Assembly (NCBI RefSeq): GCF_003130705.1
Contig: NZ_CP021354.1
Location: 6,547,770-6,611,769, forward strand
Source: Rhodococcus oxybenzonivorans
Lineage (GTDB): Bacteria; Actinomycetota; Actinomycetes; Mycobacteriales; Mycobacteriaceae
DNA: 64,000 nucleotides
Direction of reading: 5' to 3'
In this document: one piece after another, positions 31,917-41,624 of the stretch
How the letters are laid out: each line of letters opens with the position of its first letter
How positions within the stretch are numbered: position 1 is the first letter of the stretch
Program-made: the position numbers and the translations under genes
The notes under the pieces: model-generated
Databases searched by the model: none
What the model was told of the DNA's origin: nothing
The model's input: the letters and a program-made list of their open reading frames with translations, nothing else

Positions 31917-31960
31917 CCGTGAGTACTTGTTAACCACGGGATGTCAATAAGTACTCACGG
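31917..31960. repeat. Dispersed VST-stop palindrome, copy C
   Basis: 18-bp arms (CCGTGAGTACTTGTTAAC and CCGTGAGTACTTATTGAC on opposite strands), eight-base loop, one wobble and one mismatch. It lies between the convergent DUF4185 and modC genes. The right arm encodes the end of ModC, V-S-T-Y and the TGA stop. Confidence 0.8.
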
Positions 31961-33023
31961 CGTGGATTGCCACCTCGGTGGCCTTGACGACGAAGAACAC
32001 GTCGAGTCCGGGCACCAGATCGAGCTCGGCGACGGATTCTGCTGTCACGTCGGCGCTCAGTTCCAGCCGGCCACGGGGAGTCACCGCCCGCACCCGCACG
32101 ATGGGGCCGCGCACCTCGATTTCGGTCACGGTCACGCCGAAGACGTTGCGGGGACTGCCTTCCGGCGACCGCCGATGGACCGCCACTGAATGCGGCGCGA
32201 ACACTGCGACGGCCGGAGCGGTGCCTCCCACGTCGTCGTCGGGCAGGCCGTGCATCCGGACGCCGTTCTCGGTCTCGAACCCGGACGGGGTAGCGAAGAC
32301 GGCCACGAGGTTGAGTCCTGCGATCCGTGCCGCGAACGAGCTGCGCGGCCGGGAGAGCACATCGCGCACGGACCCCGACTCGACGACTCTTCCGCCGTCC
32401 ACCACGATCACGCGGTCGGCCAGCGCCAGTGCGTCGAGGACGTCGTGAGTGACGACGACCGCGGTCCGATGCTCCTCGCGCAATACTTTTCGCAGCAGCA
32501 CCCGCAACGCGGGAGCCGCAGCCACATCCAGTGCGGCCATCGGTTCGTCGAGCAGGAGCGCCTGAGGGTCCGCCGCCAGGGCACGTGCGACCGCGACACG
32601 TTGAGCCTGCCCACCTGACAACTGGTGTGGTCGGCGGTCGGCGAACTGCGTGGCGTCGACGGCATCCATCCAATGCCGGGCGATGGTCCGCGCTTCCCGG
32701 CGACTTCGCCCGGCGCTGCGTGGGGCGAAGGCCACGTTGGCGGCGACAGTGAGATGCGGGAACAGCAACGCCTCCTGGGCAAGTAGCGCCATTCCCCGGC
32801 GATGCGGCGGAACGGCGATCCCGGCGCCGGTGTCGGTGAGTACCCGGCCGTTCAATTCGACCCGGCCGGTGTCGGGCCGTATCAGTCCGGCGGCGACGGA
32901 CAGCAGTGTCGACTTGCCGGCTCCGTTCGGGCCCAGGACGGCCAGAACCTCACCCTCCGCGACGTCGACGGCCATCTCGATGTCGCGGGCCTGTATCCGC
33001 GCATCGAGGCTCAGCCCGCTCAC
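31944..33023 (-). CDS. modC: Molybdate ABC transporter ATPase ModC
   Basis: 359 aa, GTG start overlapping the modB TGA. Walker [10 protein letters not shown], signature LSGGQAQR, Walker [13 protein letters not shown] and the H-loop VVVTHD are intact. The C-terminal ~120 residues form a TOBE/Mop domain ([33 protein letters not shown]) that binds molybdate/tungstate oxyanions. It energises uptake through ModB with ModA as the binding protein. The last residues AVSTY come from the dispersed palindrome. Confidence 0.93.
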   Translation of the reverse strand: MSGLSLDARIQARDIEMAVDVAEGEVLAVLGPNGAGKSTLLSVAAGLIRPDTGRVELNGRVLTDTGAGIAVPPHRRGMALLAQEALLFPHLTVAANVAFAPRSAGRSRREARTIARHWMDAVDATQFADRRPHQLSGGQAQRVAVARALAADPQALLLDEPMAALDVAAAPALRVLLRKVLREEHRTAVVVTHDVLDALALADRVIVVDGGRVVESGSVRDVLSRPRSSFAARIAGLNLVAVFATPSGFETENGVRMHGLPDDDVGGTAPAVAVFAPHSVAVHRRSPEGSPRNVFGVTVTEIEVRGPIVRVRAVTPRGRLELSADVTAESVAELDLVPGLDVFFVVKATEVAIHAVSTY

Positions 33024-33826
33024 GGCACCGCTCTCGACGCCCAGCCGCGCGACCCCACCACGATGACCACCGCGACGATCACCAGCACCAGCGACAACGC
33101 CACTGCCGCATCGGCATCCGTTTCCCGCTGAAGATAGATCTCCAGCGGAAGGGTACGGGTGACCCCCTCGAGACTGCCGGCGAACGTCAGGGTGGCGCCG
33201 AATTCACCGAGTGCCCGCGCGAACGACAGCACGGCGCCGGACACCAATCCCGGCAGCACCAGTGGAAGGGTCACGCGGCGGAAGACCGTGGTGGGTCCGG
33301 CTCCGAGCGTGGCCGCGGCGGACTCGTACCGCCTGCCTGCAGTGCGGAGCGACCCTTCGAGACTGACCACCAGGAACGGCAATGCCACGAAGGTCTGTGC
33401 GAGCACGACCGCCGTGGTGGTGAACGCGACGGAAATTCCCGCCACTTCCAGATGCTGTCCGATGAGACCCTTCCGGCCGAACGTGTAAAGCAATGCGATT
33501 CCGCCCACGACGGGCGGGAGCACCAACGGCAGCAGCACCAGCGACCGCAGCACGGGAAGACCCCGAAAGCTACTGCGCGCCAGCACTGCCGCCATCGGTA
33601 CACCGAGGAGGATGCACAGCACCGTGCTGGCGGCAGCAGTACGCAGACTCAGCTCCAGCGCGGCGAGCGAGGACTCGGAGGTGACCAACTCGACGAATCG
33701 AGGCCAGTCGACGCTTGCCAGCATCGCCGTCAACGGCAGTACGACGAACAACCCCCCGACAGCCGCCGGGACGAAGAGCCAGCGCGGCAGCCCGGAGGGA
33801 ACCACCGTACGCGCCGGACGGGTCAC
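33020..33826 (-). CDS. modB: Molybdate ABC transporter permease ModB
   Basis: 268 aa, GTG start overlapping the modA TGA. Six membrane segments and the EAA loop [23 protein letters not shown] that docks on the ATPase, followed by [22 protein letters not shown], the characteristic GEFGAT stretch of ModB/CysT-type permeases. It forms the membrane channel of the ModABC importer. Confidence 0.93.
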   Translation of the reverse strand: MTRPARTVVPSGLPRWLFVPAAVGGLFVVLPLTAMLASVDWPRFVELVTSESSLAALELSLRTAAASTVLCILLGVPMAAVLARSSFRGLPVLRSLVLLPLVLPPVVGGIALLYTFGRKGLIGQHLEVAGISVAFTTTAVVLAQTFVALPFLVVSLEGSLRTAGRRYESAAATLGAGPTTVFRRVTLPLVLPGLVSGAVLSFARALGEFGATLTFAGSLEGVTRTLPLEIYLQRETDADAAVALSLVLVIVAVVIVVGSRGWASRAVP

Positions 33827-34593
33827 GGCTCACCGAATCCTGCATCGGCAAGAACTGCCCGGCCGTCGGGTCCGGTGACGAACGCGACGAATTCGCGGGC
33901 CGTCTCCGGCGCGCCCGAATCGGCAAGAGCGACTATGGGATAGGTGTTCACAGCCTGTGCGGCCTCGGGTACGGCCACCGCCGTCACAGCGTCACCGGCT
34001 CCGGTCGCGTCCGTGACGTACACCAGCCCGGCGTCCGCCTGCCCGGCAATCACCTTGTTCAGGACATCCGTCACCGACGACTCTTCACTGACCGGTGCGA
34101 GATCGACTCCCGTCGACGACTCGACCCTCTGCGTCGCGGAGCCGCACGGCACCTGCGGCGCGCAGGTGACCACCAATGTTCCCGGACGGGCCAGGTCGGC
34201 GAATGTGGTAATCCCTTCAGGGTTTCCGGGTGCGGTGACGATGGTCAGGGTGTTCGTGGCGAAGTCGACAGGACTGCCCGCAGTGAGTCCCGCATCGACC
34301 ACCTTGGCCATGTTGCGCTGGTCCGCGGACGCGAATACGTCGGCGCGAGCACCCTGATCCAGCTGGGCTGCCAGATCGGAAGAACCGGCGAAGCTGAACT
34401 CCACCCGAGATCCCGGATGCTGCGCCTCGAATCTTTCCGCGAGTTCGGTGAAGGTGGACTTCAGGGACGCTGCCGCGAACACCGTGATCCGTTCACCCGA
34501 GTCGGTGTCGTCGGAGCCGCACCCGGACAGAGTCCCGAGGATGAGCACGGCCAGGGCGATGACGGCGGCTGCTCGGCCCGAGTTCTGTTTCAT
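33823..34593 (-). CDS. modA: Molybdate-binding lipoprotein ModA
   Basis: 256 aa, ATG overlapping the upstream TGA. Signal peptide with lipobox LSGC, lipidated at Cys25. The substrate-binding fold shows the ModA signatures [46 protein letters not shown] and LVYVTDA. It captures molybdate outside the membrane for ModBC. All three mod genes and the HTH-TOBE gene overlap by four bases each, a tightly coupled operon. Confidence 0.93.
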   Translation of the reverse strand: MKQNSGRAAAVIALAVLILGTLSGCGSDDTDSGERITVFAAASLKSTFTELAERFEAQHPGSRVEFSFAGSSDLAAQLDQGARADVFASADQRNMAKVVDAGLTAGSPVDFATNTLTIVTAPGNPEGITTFADLARPGTLVVTCAPQVPCGSATQRVESSTGVDLAPVSEESSVTDVLNKVIAGQADAGLVYVTDATGAGDAVTAVAVPEAAQAVNTYPIVALADSGAPETAREFVAFVTGPDGRAVLADAGFGEP

Positions 34594-34994
34594 GAGGTCT
34601 CGACGGGGGTTTCGACAATGACCGTGGTGGACTTCACGACGGCCACCGCGATCTTCCCGGGTTCGAGCCCGAGGTCGCGCACCGCTTCACTGCTCATCAG
34701 GGACACCACCCGGAACGGCCCGCATTGCAGCTCCACCTGCGACATCACCGTGTCGGAGACGATGCCCGTCACGATCCCAGTGAACCGATTCCGCGCCGAG
34801 GAACCCGATCCGAGGAGGTCCGGCGACGCGGCCGCGTGGGCGCGGGCGAATTCGGCGAGCGCCGCGCCGTCGACGGCCATGCGCCCGGAGTCGTCCTTCT
34901 GGGCGAGGAGGCTGCCGTTGTCGATCCACCGCCGGACGGTGTCGTCGCTGACGCCGAGCAGTTCGGCCGCCTGCCGGATACGTATGCGCGTCAT
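34590..34994 (-). CDS. HTH-TOBE molybdate-responsive regulator or Mo-binding protein
   Basis: 134 aa, ATG at 34994. N-terminal excisionase/MerR-type HTH (RIRQAAELLGVSDDTVRRWIDNGSLLAQKDDSGRMAVDGAALAEFA). The C-terminal Mop/TOBE domain (ARNRFTGIVTGIVSDTVMSQVELQCGPFRVVSLMSSEAVRDLGLEPGKIAVAVVKSTTVIVE) binds molybdate in ModE and molbindins. Probably an intracellular Mo sensor controlling its own operon. The ten-base word CGTATGCGCG occurs in its first codons and again 50 bases upstream, a candidate autoregulatory site. Confidence 0.85.
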   Translation of the reverse strand: MTRIRIRQAAELLGVSDDTVRRWIDNGSLLAQKDDSGRMAVDGAALAEFARAHAAASPDLLGSGSSARNRFTGIVTGIVSDTVMSQVELQCGPFRVVSLMSSEAVRDLGLEPGKIAVAVVKSTTVIVETPVETS

Positions 34995-35081
34995 CTAGGC
35001 ACTACTCCGCAGATGCGTCATGAAGATGATCGTATGCGCGCGTTTGCGGAATGATCAAGCGATGAGACCCGCAGAAGCGGA

Positions 35082-38000
35082 TCAGTACACGTCGCGCACG
35101 TACCGTTTGTCAGTGGACAACTGCTTCATGTACAGCTCGGTGTCCTCTTCGTCGAGCCTGCCGTGCGTGCGGACCACTTCGCGGATCGTCTCGTCCACGT
35201 CCTTCGCCATCCGGCTGGCATCCCCGCACACGTAGAGGTACGCGCCCTCCTGCATCCAGTTCCACAACTTCGCTCCGTGTTCGCGGATGCGGTCCTGCAC
35301 GTAAATCTTCTGCCGCTGGTCACGGGAGAATGCTGCATCGAGATGGGTGAGAAATCCGTCGCGGTGCATAGCTTCCATCTCCTCGCGGTAGTAGAAGTCC
35401 GTCGCTTCGTGCTGCTCACCGAAGAACATCCAGTTCTTGCCGGTGTGCCCGAGTTCCCGCCGCTCGTGCAGGAAACCGCGGAACGGGGCGATTCCCGTGC
35501 CGGGACCCACCATGATCATGGGCGCATCCGCCGACGCCGGCGGTCGGAAATGCGCCGACTTCTGCACGAAGATCGGCACATCGGCCTCGTCGCAGTGATC
35601 CGCGAGGAACGTGGAGCAGACGCCGGACCGGTCCTTGCCCTCGTGGTTGTACCGCACAGCCGACACGGTCAGCTGCACCTCGCCGGGATCGATCTTCGGG
35701 CTGGACGAAATGGAATACAGTCGCGGCTGGAGCCGCTTGAGAACGCCGAGCCACTCCTCGACCTCGGCGTGAACGCCGTACTGCCCGAGCACGTCCATCG
35801 ACTGCCGGCCCCACAACCACTGCTGGAGGGCAATCTTGTTCTGCGGTCGCATCAATCGGGCCAGCTCGGTGTCCTGCGTACGACTCTGGACGAACCGGAG
35901 CAGCTCGGGCGTCACCTTGGTGATCTCGAATTTGGTCCGCAACGCCTCGTGCAGCGCCATCTCCGGCAGGTCGGCCACGGTCACCGGGACATCGGGCTTC
36001 AGCCCCGTCACCTTCAGCCACTCGTCGACGACGGCGTCGCTGTTGGTGGGCCAGACGCCCAGCGCGTCACCCGCCTCGTAGACGAACTCCGGATCACTCA
36101 CCTCGAACCCGAACTGTCGCACGTCCTTCGACGATCCCGCCGCGCTGAGGCGCACGTTCTTCGTGAGGCGGGTGACGAACGGTGACTTACGCGTGAAGGC
36201 CGCTGCCTTCTTCGGGGCGGGTGCGGGCGCGACGGAAACCACCGCCGCTCCATCGACGGCCTCCCGGTCGCGAACCAGCTTCTGCACCTGCTCCAGCCAC
36301 TCGCGTGCTTGATCCTCGTAGTCGGGTTCACAGTCGACGCGGGCGGTGAGACGCTTGGCCTGCAACTGCTCGAGCCGAGCATCGAGCCGCTTACCGTGGC
36401 CGCAGAAGTCGTCGTAGCTGGAGTCTCCGAAAGCCAATACCGCATATCGGGTTTCGGTCAGTGTGGGTGCCTCGTCACTGCTGAGGGCCGACCAGAAACT
36501 GCTGCCGTTGTCGGGCGCGTCTCCGTCACCGAACGTGCTGGTGATGATGAGGAGGTCACGGACGCCGCGCAGGCTTCCGACGTCGTAGTCGTCCATGCTG
36601 ATCAGGTGTGTTCCGTGGCCGGCCGCCTGCAGTTGCGCGGCACATTCGGCGGCGAACTCCTCGGCGTTGCCGGTCTGCGAGGCCCACACCACCACGACAG
36701 GATGCTGGACCGATTCAGTACCTGAGGCGCTGCCATTCTGCGCGCCGACCCCGGATGTGTCGCCCGAACGGGAGAACAGACCGGCGAGCATCCCGTCGAG
36801 CCACACCCGCTTGGAACCCGAGATCGGGGCGTCCCGGGGAAGGACCGGCACGCCGCGGACCTCGGTGGACCGCAGTCCCGACAACAGCCCCGAAAGATAT
36901 GTGCGTTCGTGTTCGTCGAACGTCGGGGGAGCCGAATCATCCAGTCCGAGAAGCTGGGTCAGTTCATCGGCTGGGCTCGCGAGCTGCAGCTGGGATCCGC
37001 CGGTCTCCGGAACCGCCGGTTGCGACACCGGTGCCACGCGAGTCAGTGACACCGCGCAGGCCTTGAACTCCGGCTGGAACGACATCGGGTCGACGGCATC
37101 GTTGGTGACGGCGTTGATGCTGAGGTACTCGCCAAACGAGTCGTTCCAGTGGAAAGGCGCGAAACAACCACCGGGAAGCACCCGGTCACTGACGACCGCG
37201 GGAAGCACCGCGCGGCCACGCCTCGACGCCACCTCGACCTTGTCACCGTCTGATATCGACAGCCGCTGCGCATCCGCCGGGTTGATCTCGACGAAGGGTC
37301 CCGAGTTCAGCTTGTTGAGCTTGGCCACCTTGCCCGTCTTCGTCATGGTGTGCCATTGGTGCTGCAGCCGACCCGTATTGAGGACGAACGGGTAGTCGTC
37401 GTCCGGCAGCTCGGCCGGCAGCATGTGCGGTCGCGGGAAGAATGCCGCCTTTCCGCTCGGGGTGGCGAAGGCGAGCCGGGGGAGCGAGCCGTCGGGAGCC
37501 GACAGCAGCCTCTGACTCACCCCGTCATTGACGTAACGGATGGGGTTGCGGTCGGTGCGGTCACCGGGCGGGCTCGGCCATTGCACCGGCGTATGACGGA
37601 GCCGCTCGTAGGTGATGCCGCGAAGGTCGTAACCCGTCTTCGGGTTCCACGTGCGCTTGATCTCTTCGAACACGTCCTCGGACGTCTCGTAGGTGAAGGC
37701 GTCCGCATACCCCATCTCGCAGGCCACCCGCGCGATGATCTTCCAGTCGGGCAACGCCTGACCCACCGGGTCGACGGCCTGTTGCAGCAACGTCAGGTTG
37801 CGCTCGGAATTGATCATCACCGAGTCCGACTCGGCCCACAGCGCGCCCGGCAGCAGGATGTCGGCGTAACCGTTGGTCTCGGTGTCGAGGAACACGTCCT
37901 GAGTGATCACGAGCTCGGCTGCCTCGAGTCCCTCGATGACCGTCCGCCGATTCGACACGGTGGCGACAGGGTTGGTGCAAATGATCCAGCAGGCCTTGAT

Positions 38001-39215
38001 TCGTCCGGCGACCATCTGCTCGAACATGTCGACGGTGCCCGTGCCGACCTCGGTGCGGATGGTGCCCTCGGGCAGGTCCCACAGGTCCTCGACGAACGTG
38101 CGGTCGTCGGCCGCGAGGATCGACCGCTGACCGGGCAGGCCCGGGCCCATGTATCCCATTTCGCGGCCACCCATGGCATTGGGCTGACCGGTGAGGGAGA
38201 AGGGTCCGCTACCGGGACGGCAGATCGCGCCGGTGGCGAGGTGGAGGTTGCAGATCGCGTTGGTGTTCCAGGTGCCGTGGGTGCTCTGGTTGAGGCCCAT
38301 CGTCCAGCACGTCATCCACTCGGCGGCCTCGCCGATCCACTGGGCGGCCTGTCGGATGTCGGTTTCGGGGATGCCGGTGATGTCCGCGACCTTGTCGGGC
38401 GTGTACTCCTCGAGGAACTCCGGCATCACCTCCCAGCCCTCGGTGAACTCGGCGATGAACGCGGGGTCGGTGTGCCCGTTCTTCACGAGCAGGTGCAGGA
38501 GGCCGTTCAGGAGTGCGAGGTCGGTGCCGGGCGTGATCTGCAGAAAGAGATCCGCCTTGTCGGCCGTCGCGTTGCGCCGCGGGTCCACCACGATCAGCTT
38601 CGCGCCTGCCTTCACGCGCTCGAGGAGACGCAGGAACAGGATGGGGTGACAGTCCGCCATGTTCGCGCCGATCACGAAGAACACGTCGGCCTTGTCGAAG
38701 TCCTGGTACGACCCGGGGGGGCCGTCGGCGCCCAACGACTGTTTGTACCCGGTGGCGGCACTGGCCATACAGAGGCGCGAGTTGGACTCGATCTGGTTGG
38801 TGCCGACGAACCCCTTGGCCAGCTTGGTCACGAGGTACTGCGCTTCGATGGACATCTGGCCGGAGACGTAGAAGGCGACCGCGTCCGGACCGTGCCGGTC
38901 GATCTGCTCCTTCAGGCGGCGTGCCGTCTCGCTGATTGCGGCGTCGACGTGCACAGCCGTCGGTGCCTCGCCGCGCTCGTCGCGAAGGTAGCCGGTCTCC
39001 ATCCGGCCACCGGCCACCAGCATCTCGGCGCTCGTCGCGCCCTTGGTGCACAACCGGCCGAAATTGGTGGGATGCTCCTTGTCGCCGGACGCCTTCAGAA
39101 CGCGGCGCGCACCCGTCTCCGGGTTCGTTTCGACTTCGAGGACCATGCCGCAGCCGACACCGCAGTACGAGCAGGCGGTCTTCACTGTGGAAGTACCGGC
39201 TTTCTGCTGCTGCAT
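35082..39215 (-). CDS. Self-sufficient assimilatory nitrate reductase: molybdopterin subunit fused to flavodoxin/NADPH reductase
   Basis: 1377 aa. ATG at 39215 is preferred over the one at 39236 because AAGGAG lies six bases before it. Residues ~10-65 bind a 4Fe-4S cluster (Cys15, 18, 22, 56). A bis-MGD molybdopterin oxidoreductase domain of the NasA/NarB type follows to ~790 (NSRLCMASAATGYKQSLGADGPPG, WTMGLNQSTHGT, and a C-terminal MPT-binding part with NTGRLQHQWHTMTKTGK). From ~835 comes a flavodoxin domain (VVWASQTGNAEEFA), then a cytochrome P450 reductase-type FAD domain, and a C-terminal NADPH domain (GPGTGIAPFRGFLHERRE, LYVCGDASRMAKDVD). One chain can thus take electrons from NADPH through FAD and FMN to Fe-S and Mo. 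A GlnR-like box lies upstream and Mo uptake genes downstream. Confidence 0.9.
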   Translation of the reverse strand: MQQQKAGTSTVKTACSYCGVGCGMVLEVETNPETGARRVLKASGDKEHPTNFGRLCTKGATSAEMLVAGGRMETGYLRDERGEAPTAVHVDAAISETARRLKEQIDRHGPDAVAFYVSGQMSIEAQYLVTKLAKGFVGTNQIESNSRLCMASAATGYKQSLGADGPPGSYQDFDKADVFFVIGANMADCHPILFLRLLERVKAGAKLIVVDPRRNATADKADLFLQITPGTDLALLNGLLHLLVKNGHTDPAFIAEFTEGWEVMPEFLEEYTPDKVADITGIPETDIRQAAQWIGEAAEWMTCWTMGLNQSTHGTWNTNAICNLHLATGAICRPGSGPFSLTGQPNAMGGREMGYMGPGLPGQRSILAADDRTFVEDLWDLPEGTIRTEVGTGTVDMFEQMVAGRIKACWIICTNPVATVSNRRTVIEGLEAAELVITQDVFLDTETNGYADILLPGALWAESDSVMINSERNLTLLQQAVDPVGQALPDWKIIARVACEMGYADAFTYETSEDVFEEIKRTWNPKTGYDLRGITYERLRHTPVQWPSPPGDRTDRNPIRYVNDGVSQRLLSAPDGSLPRLAFATPSGKAAFFPRPHMLPAELPDDDYPFVLNTGRLQHQWHTMTKTGKVAKLNKLNSGPFVEINPADAQRLSISDGDKVEVASRRGRAVLPAVVSDRVLPGGCFAPFHWNDSFGEYLSINAVTNDAVDPMSFQPEFKACAVSLTRVAPVSQPAVPETGGSQLQLASPADELTQLLGLDDSAPPTFDEHERTYLSGLLSGLRSTEVRGVPVLPRDAPISGSKRVWLDGMLAGLFSRSGDTSGVGAQNGSASGTESVQHPVVVVWASQTGNAEEFAAECAAQLQAAGHGTHLISMDDYDVGSLRGVRDLLIITSTFGDGDAPDNGSSFWSALSSDEAPTLTETRYAVLAFGDSSYDDFCGHGKRLDARLEQLQAKRLTARVDCEPDYEDQAREWLEQVQKLVRDREAVDGAAVVSVAPAPAPKKAAAFTRKSPFVTRLTKNVRLSAAGSSKDVRQFGFEVSDPEFVYEAGDALGVWPTNSDAVVDEWLKVTGLKPDVPVTVADLPEMALHEALRTKFEITKVTPELLRFVQSRTQDTELARLMRPQNKIALQQWLWGRQSMDVLGQYGVHAEVEEWLGVLKRLQPRLYSISSSPKIDPGEVQLTVSAVRYNHEGKDRSGVCSTFLADHCDEADVPIFVQKSAHFRPPASADAPMIMVGPGTGIAPFRGFLHERRELGHTGKNWMFFGEQHEATDFYYREEMEAMHRDGFLTHLDAAFSRDQRQKIYVQDRIREHGAKLWNWMQEGAYLYVCGDASRMAKDVDETIREVVRTHGRLDEEDTELYMKQLSTDKRYVRDVY

Positions 39216-39290
39216 CGACTGCTCCTTCACCTGCACGGCCGCGACATGTCCACCTGGTTCTCGGCCCCTATCAAGAGTGCCGATTGGTGT

Positions 39291-39307
39291 GTTTCGTCGG
39301 GATTAAC
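39291..39307 (-). promoter_or_regulatory. GlnR-like box upstream of nitrate reductase
   Basis: Read on the minus strand: GTTAATCCCGACGAAAC. It fits the actinobacterial GlnR half-site pair gnTnAC-n6-GAAAC with one change (C to T), 76 bases upstream of the ATG. GlnR activates nitrogen assimilation genes under nitrogen limitation. Confidence 0.5.
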
Positions 39308-39447
39308 CCCCGTGAGCGTTCGATGACGTCTGTCGCACCCGAGAAGCACCGGGATGGTGAGTCGAGGGAGGTATGGCAGCAATACGTGTGACGGGTGTCA
39401 CCGCAGGTGAGCCGGTCGGGTAAGCAATTCTCACCCGTCGCCGCGGG

Positions 39448-40899
39448 TCAGCCCTGCTGCGATGCCCACCACGACAGCAGTTCGGCCTCCGCTTCGTCGC
39501 GGGTGAGGGGACCACGATCGAGTCGCAGCTCCTTCAGGTACTGCCACGCCTTCCCCACCTCCGGACCCGCAGGGATGCCCAGCAGTTCCATGATCGCGTT
39601 GCCGTCGAGGTCGGGGCGCACCCGGGCGAGATCCTCCTGCTCCGCGAGCCTCGCGATCCGCTCCTCGATGTCGTCGTAGGTGGCCTGCAACGCCGCCGCC
39701 CGCCGCTTGTTACGCGTGGTGCAGTCGGCGCGGACCAGCTTGTGCAACCGCGGCAGCAGCGGTCCGGCGTCGGTGACATAGCGACGTACCGCCGAATCCG
39801 TCCACTGACCCTTGCCGTAGCCGTGAAAACGCAGATGAAGGAACACCAGCTGAGAGACGTCGTCCACCATCTGCTTGGAGTACTTGAGGGCGCGCATCCG
39901 CTTACGCACCAACTTGGCCCCCACCACCTCGTGGTGGTGGAAGCTCACGCCGCCGCCCGGCTCGTTGCGCTTGGTGTCCGGCTTACCGATGTCGTGCAGC
40001 AGCGCAGCCCACCGCAACACGAGGTCGGGGTCGCCGTCCTCGAGGTCGATGGCCTGCGCGAGCACGGTCAGCGAATGCCAGTACACATCCTTGTGCTGAT
40101 GATGTTCGTCGATCTCGAGCTTCATCTGCGGCACCTCGGGCAGCACGTGGTCGGCCAGCCCGGTCTCACACATCACGTTGATGCCGTCGTTGGGGAACTC
40201 GCCCAGAATCAGCTTGTCCAGTTCGGCGCGCACCCGTTCGGCCGTGATGCGTTCGATCTGCGGTGCCATGTCCGTGATCGCCCGGTGCACGCGCTCGTGG
40301 AGGGTGAAACCCAGCTGCGACACGAAGCGGGCGGCCCGCAGCATGCGCAGCGGGTCGTCGTCGAAGGAATTCTCGGGAGCCGACGGGGTGTCCAGCACAC
40401 CGGCCAGAAGAGCATCCATGCCGCCGAGCGGATCGACGAAGTCCTGCGAACCGTCCGCACCGATCTTCACCGCCATCGCATTGACCGTGAAGTCACGCCG
40501 CACCAAGTCGTCCTCGAGCTTCGACCCGAACGAGACGACGGGGTTGCGCGACACCCGGTCGTACGCATCGGCACGGTAGGTGGTGATCTCGACCTGCTGC
40601 CCCGCCTTCGCGGCGCTGATCGTCCCGAAGTCGATACCTGTGTCCCACTGGTTGTCGGCCCAGCCCGACAGCAATTTCTGCACCTGCTCGGGCCGGGCAT
40701 CGGTGGTGAAGTCGAGGTCGGTGCCGAGGCGTCCGAGAATCGCGTCCCGGACACTCCCGCCCACCAGGTACAGCTCGTGGCCCGCCGCAGCGAACCTCTC
40801 TCCGAGCGGCGTCAGGACTTCGGACAGCTCGCGCAGCGTCACCGCGGCGCCGGCAAGCAGTCGCGTACGGCGCTCGTCGTCGAGAGAAGGGACAGTCAC
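39448..40899 (-). CDS. pcnA: CCA-adding enzyme/poly(A) polymerase family nucleotidyltransferase
   Basis: 483 aa from the GTG at 40899 (a TTG 27 bases upstream is also possible). Nucleotidyltransferase motif [24 protein letters not shown] with the metal-binding Asp pair, the RNA-binding head with [11 protein letters not shown], and a C-terminal HD domain ([25 protein letters not shown]). It matures or repairs tRNA 3' CCA ends. It is the PcnA/CCA gene (Rv3907c) that opens the conserved block leading to murJ. Divergent from the nudix gene. Confidence 0.93.
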   Translation of the reverse strand: MTVPSLDDERRTRLLAGAAVTLRELSEVLTPLGERFAAAGHELYLVGGSVRDAILGRLGTDLDFTTDARPEQVQKLLSGWADNQWDTGIDFGTISAAKAGQQVEITTYRADAYDRVSRNPVVSFGSKLEDDLVRRDFTVNAMAVKIGADGSQDFVDPLGGMDALLAGVLDTPSAPENSFDDDPLRMLRAARFVSQLGFTLHERVHRAITDMAPQIERITAERVRAELDKLILGEFPNDGINVMCETGLADHVLPEVPQMKLEIDEHHQHKDVYWHSLTVLAQAIDLEDGDPDLVLRWAALLHDIGKPDTKRNEPGGGVSFHHHEVVGAKLVRKRMRALKYSKQMVDDVSQLVFLHLRFHGYGKGQWTDSAVRRYVTDAGPLLPRLHKLVRADCTTRNKRRAAALQATYDDIEERIARLAEQEDLARVRPDLDGNAIMELLGIPAGPEVGKAWQYLKELRLDRGPLTRDEAEAELLSWWASQQG

Positions 40900-41035
40900 G
40901 TCCAGGAAGCTTACCGAGGTGCGCAAATAGCGGGATATGCATGCGAGGGCGTCACCTCGAAGTTTCGATCACCACAGGACCGTCACGAAGCGTCTCGGTT
41001 GGGTGCGGCAATCAAGGAGAGGCCAGGAAGGCAAC

Positions 41036-41041
41036 TACTAT
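41036..41041 (+). promoter_or_regulatory. -10 element of a likely leaderless nudix transcript
   Basis: TACTAT, seven bases before the GTG at 41049, with no Shine-Dalgarno sequence. Confidence 0.5.
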
Positions 41042-41048
41042 CGATGGG

Positions 41049-41624
41049 GTGTCTGCTGCCGAACGTGCGAATAGGAGTCGCCGCAACTCGCGGCGGCGCG
41101 GCGCCGTCGGCAAACCCGCGAAACCCCACATGAGGACGGTTCGGGAAACCTCGGCGGGTGGTCTGGTGGTCAACGGTCTCGGTGGACCCAGGGAGAACCT
41201 GTGCGCGGCGCTCATCGGGCGGACCGATCGGCGCGGCCGTCTGCTGTGGTCGCTGCCCAAGGGGCACATCGAGCAAGGGGAGACGGCCGAGCAGACCGCC
41301 ATGCGTGAGGTCGAAGAGGAGACGGGCATACAGGGCACGGTCCTGGCTTCACTGGGCAGCATCGACTACTGGTTCGTCACGGAGGGCAGGCGTGTCCACA
41401 AGACGGTGCATCATTATCTGCTCCGTTTCCTCGGCGGGGAACTGTCCGACGAAGACGTGGAAGTCACCGAGGTAGCGTGGGTGCCGCTCGCCGAGCTGGG
41501 GTCACGCCTGGCCTACGCAGACGAACGGAAACTCGCAGAAATCGCCGGTGAATTGATCTCCAAGATGACAACCACTCTGCCCGACCCCGATCTGAAGCTT
41601 CAGAAGGGGCACGACGCCGGATGA
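41049..41624 (+). CDS. Nudix hydrolase (MutT4-like) heading the murJ operon
   Basis: 191 aa. The GTG at 41049 is chosen because homologues (Rv3908) carry an Arg-rich N-terminal extension like the [14 protein letters not shown] here; a later ATG would remove it. The nudix box [23 protein letters not shown] is complete, with the [11 protein letters not shown] lead-in. It hydrolyses nucleoside diphosphate-linked compounds, and in mycobacteria it is grouped with the MutT proteins. The TGA overlaps the ATG of the DUF6049 gene, so nudix, DUF6049 and murJ are translationally coupled. Confidence 0.88.
   Translation: MSAAERANRSRRNSRRRGAVGKPAKPHMRTVRETSAGGLVVNGLGGPRENLCAALIGRTDRRGRLLWSLPKGHIEQGETAEQTAMREVEEETGIQGTVLASLGSIDYWFVTEGRRVHKTVHHYLLRFLGGELSDEDVEVTEVAWVPLAELGSRLAYADERKLAEIAGELISKMTTTLPDPDLKLQKGHDAG

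Noticed and set aside
33715-34998. 427-codon plus-strand frame over modA and the HTH-TOBE gene
   Set aside because: Antisense shadow; both minus-strand genes have clear motifs and overlapping stops and starts.
37350-39326. 658-codon open frame opposite nitrate reductase
   Set aside because: Shadow of a well-defined enzyme; no family motif or start signal.
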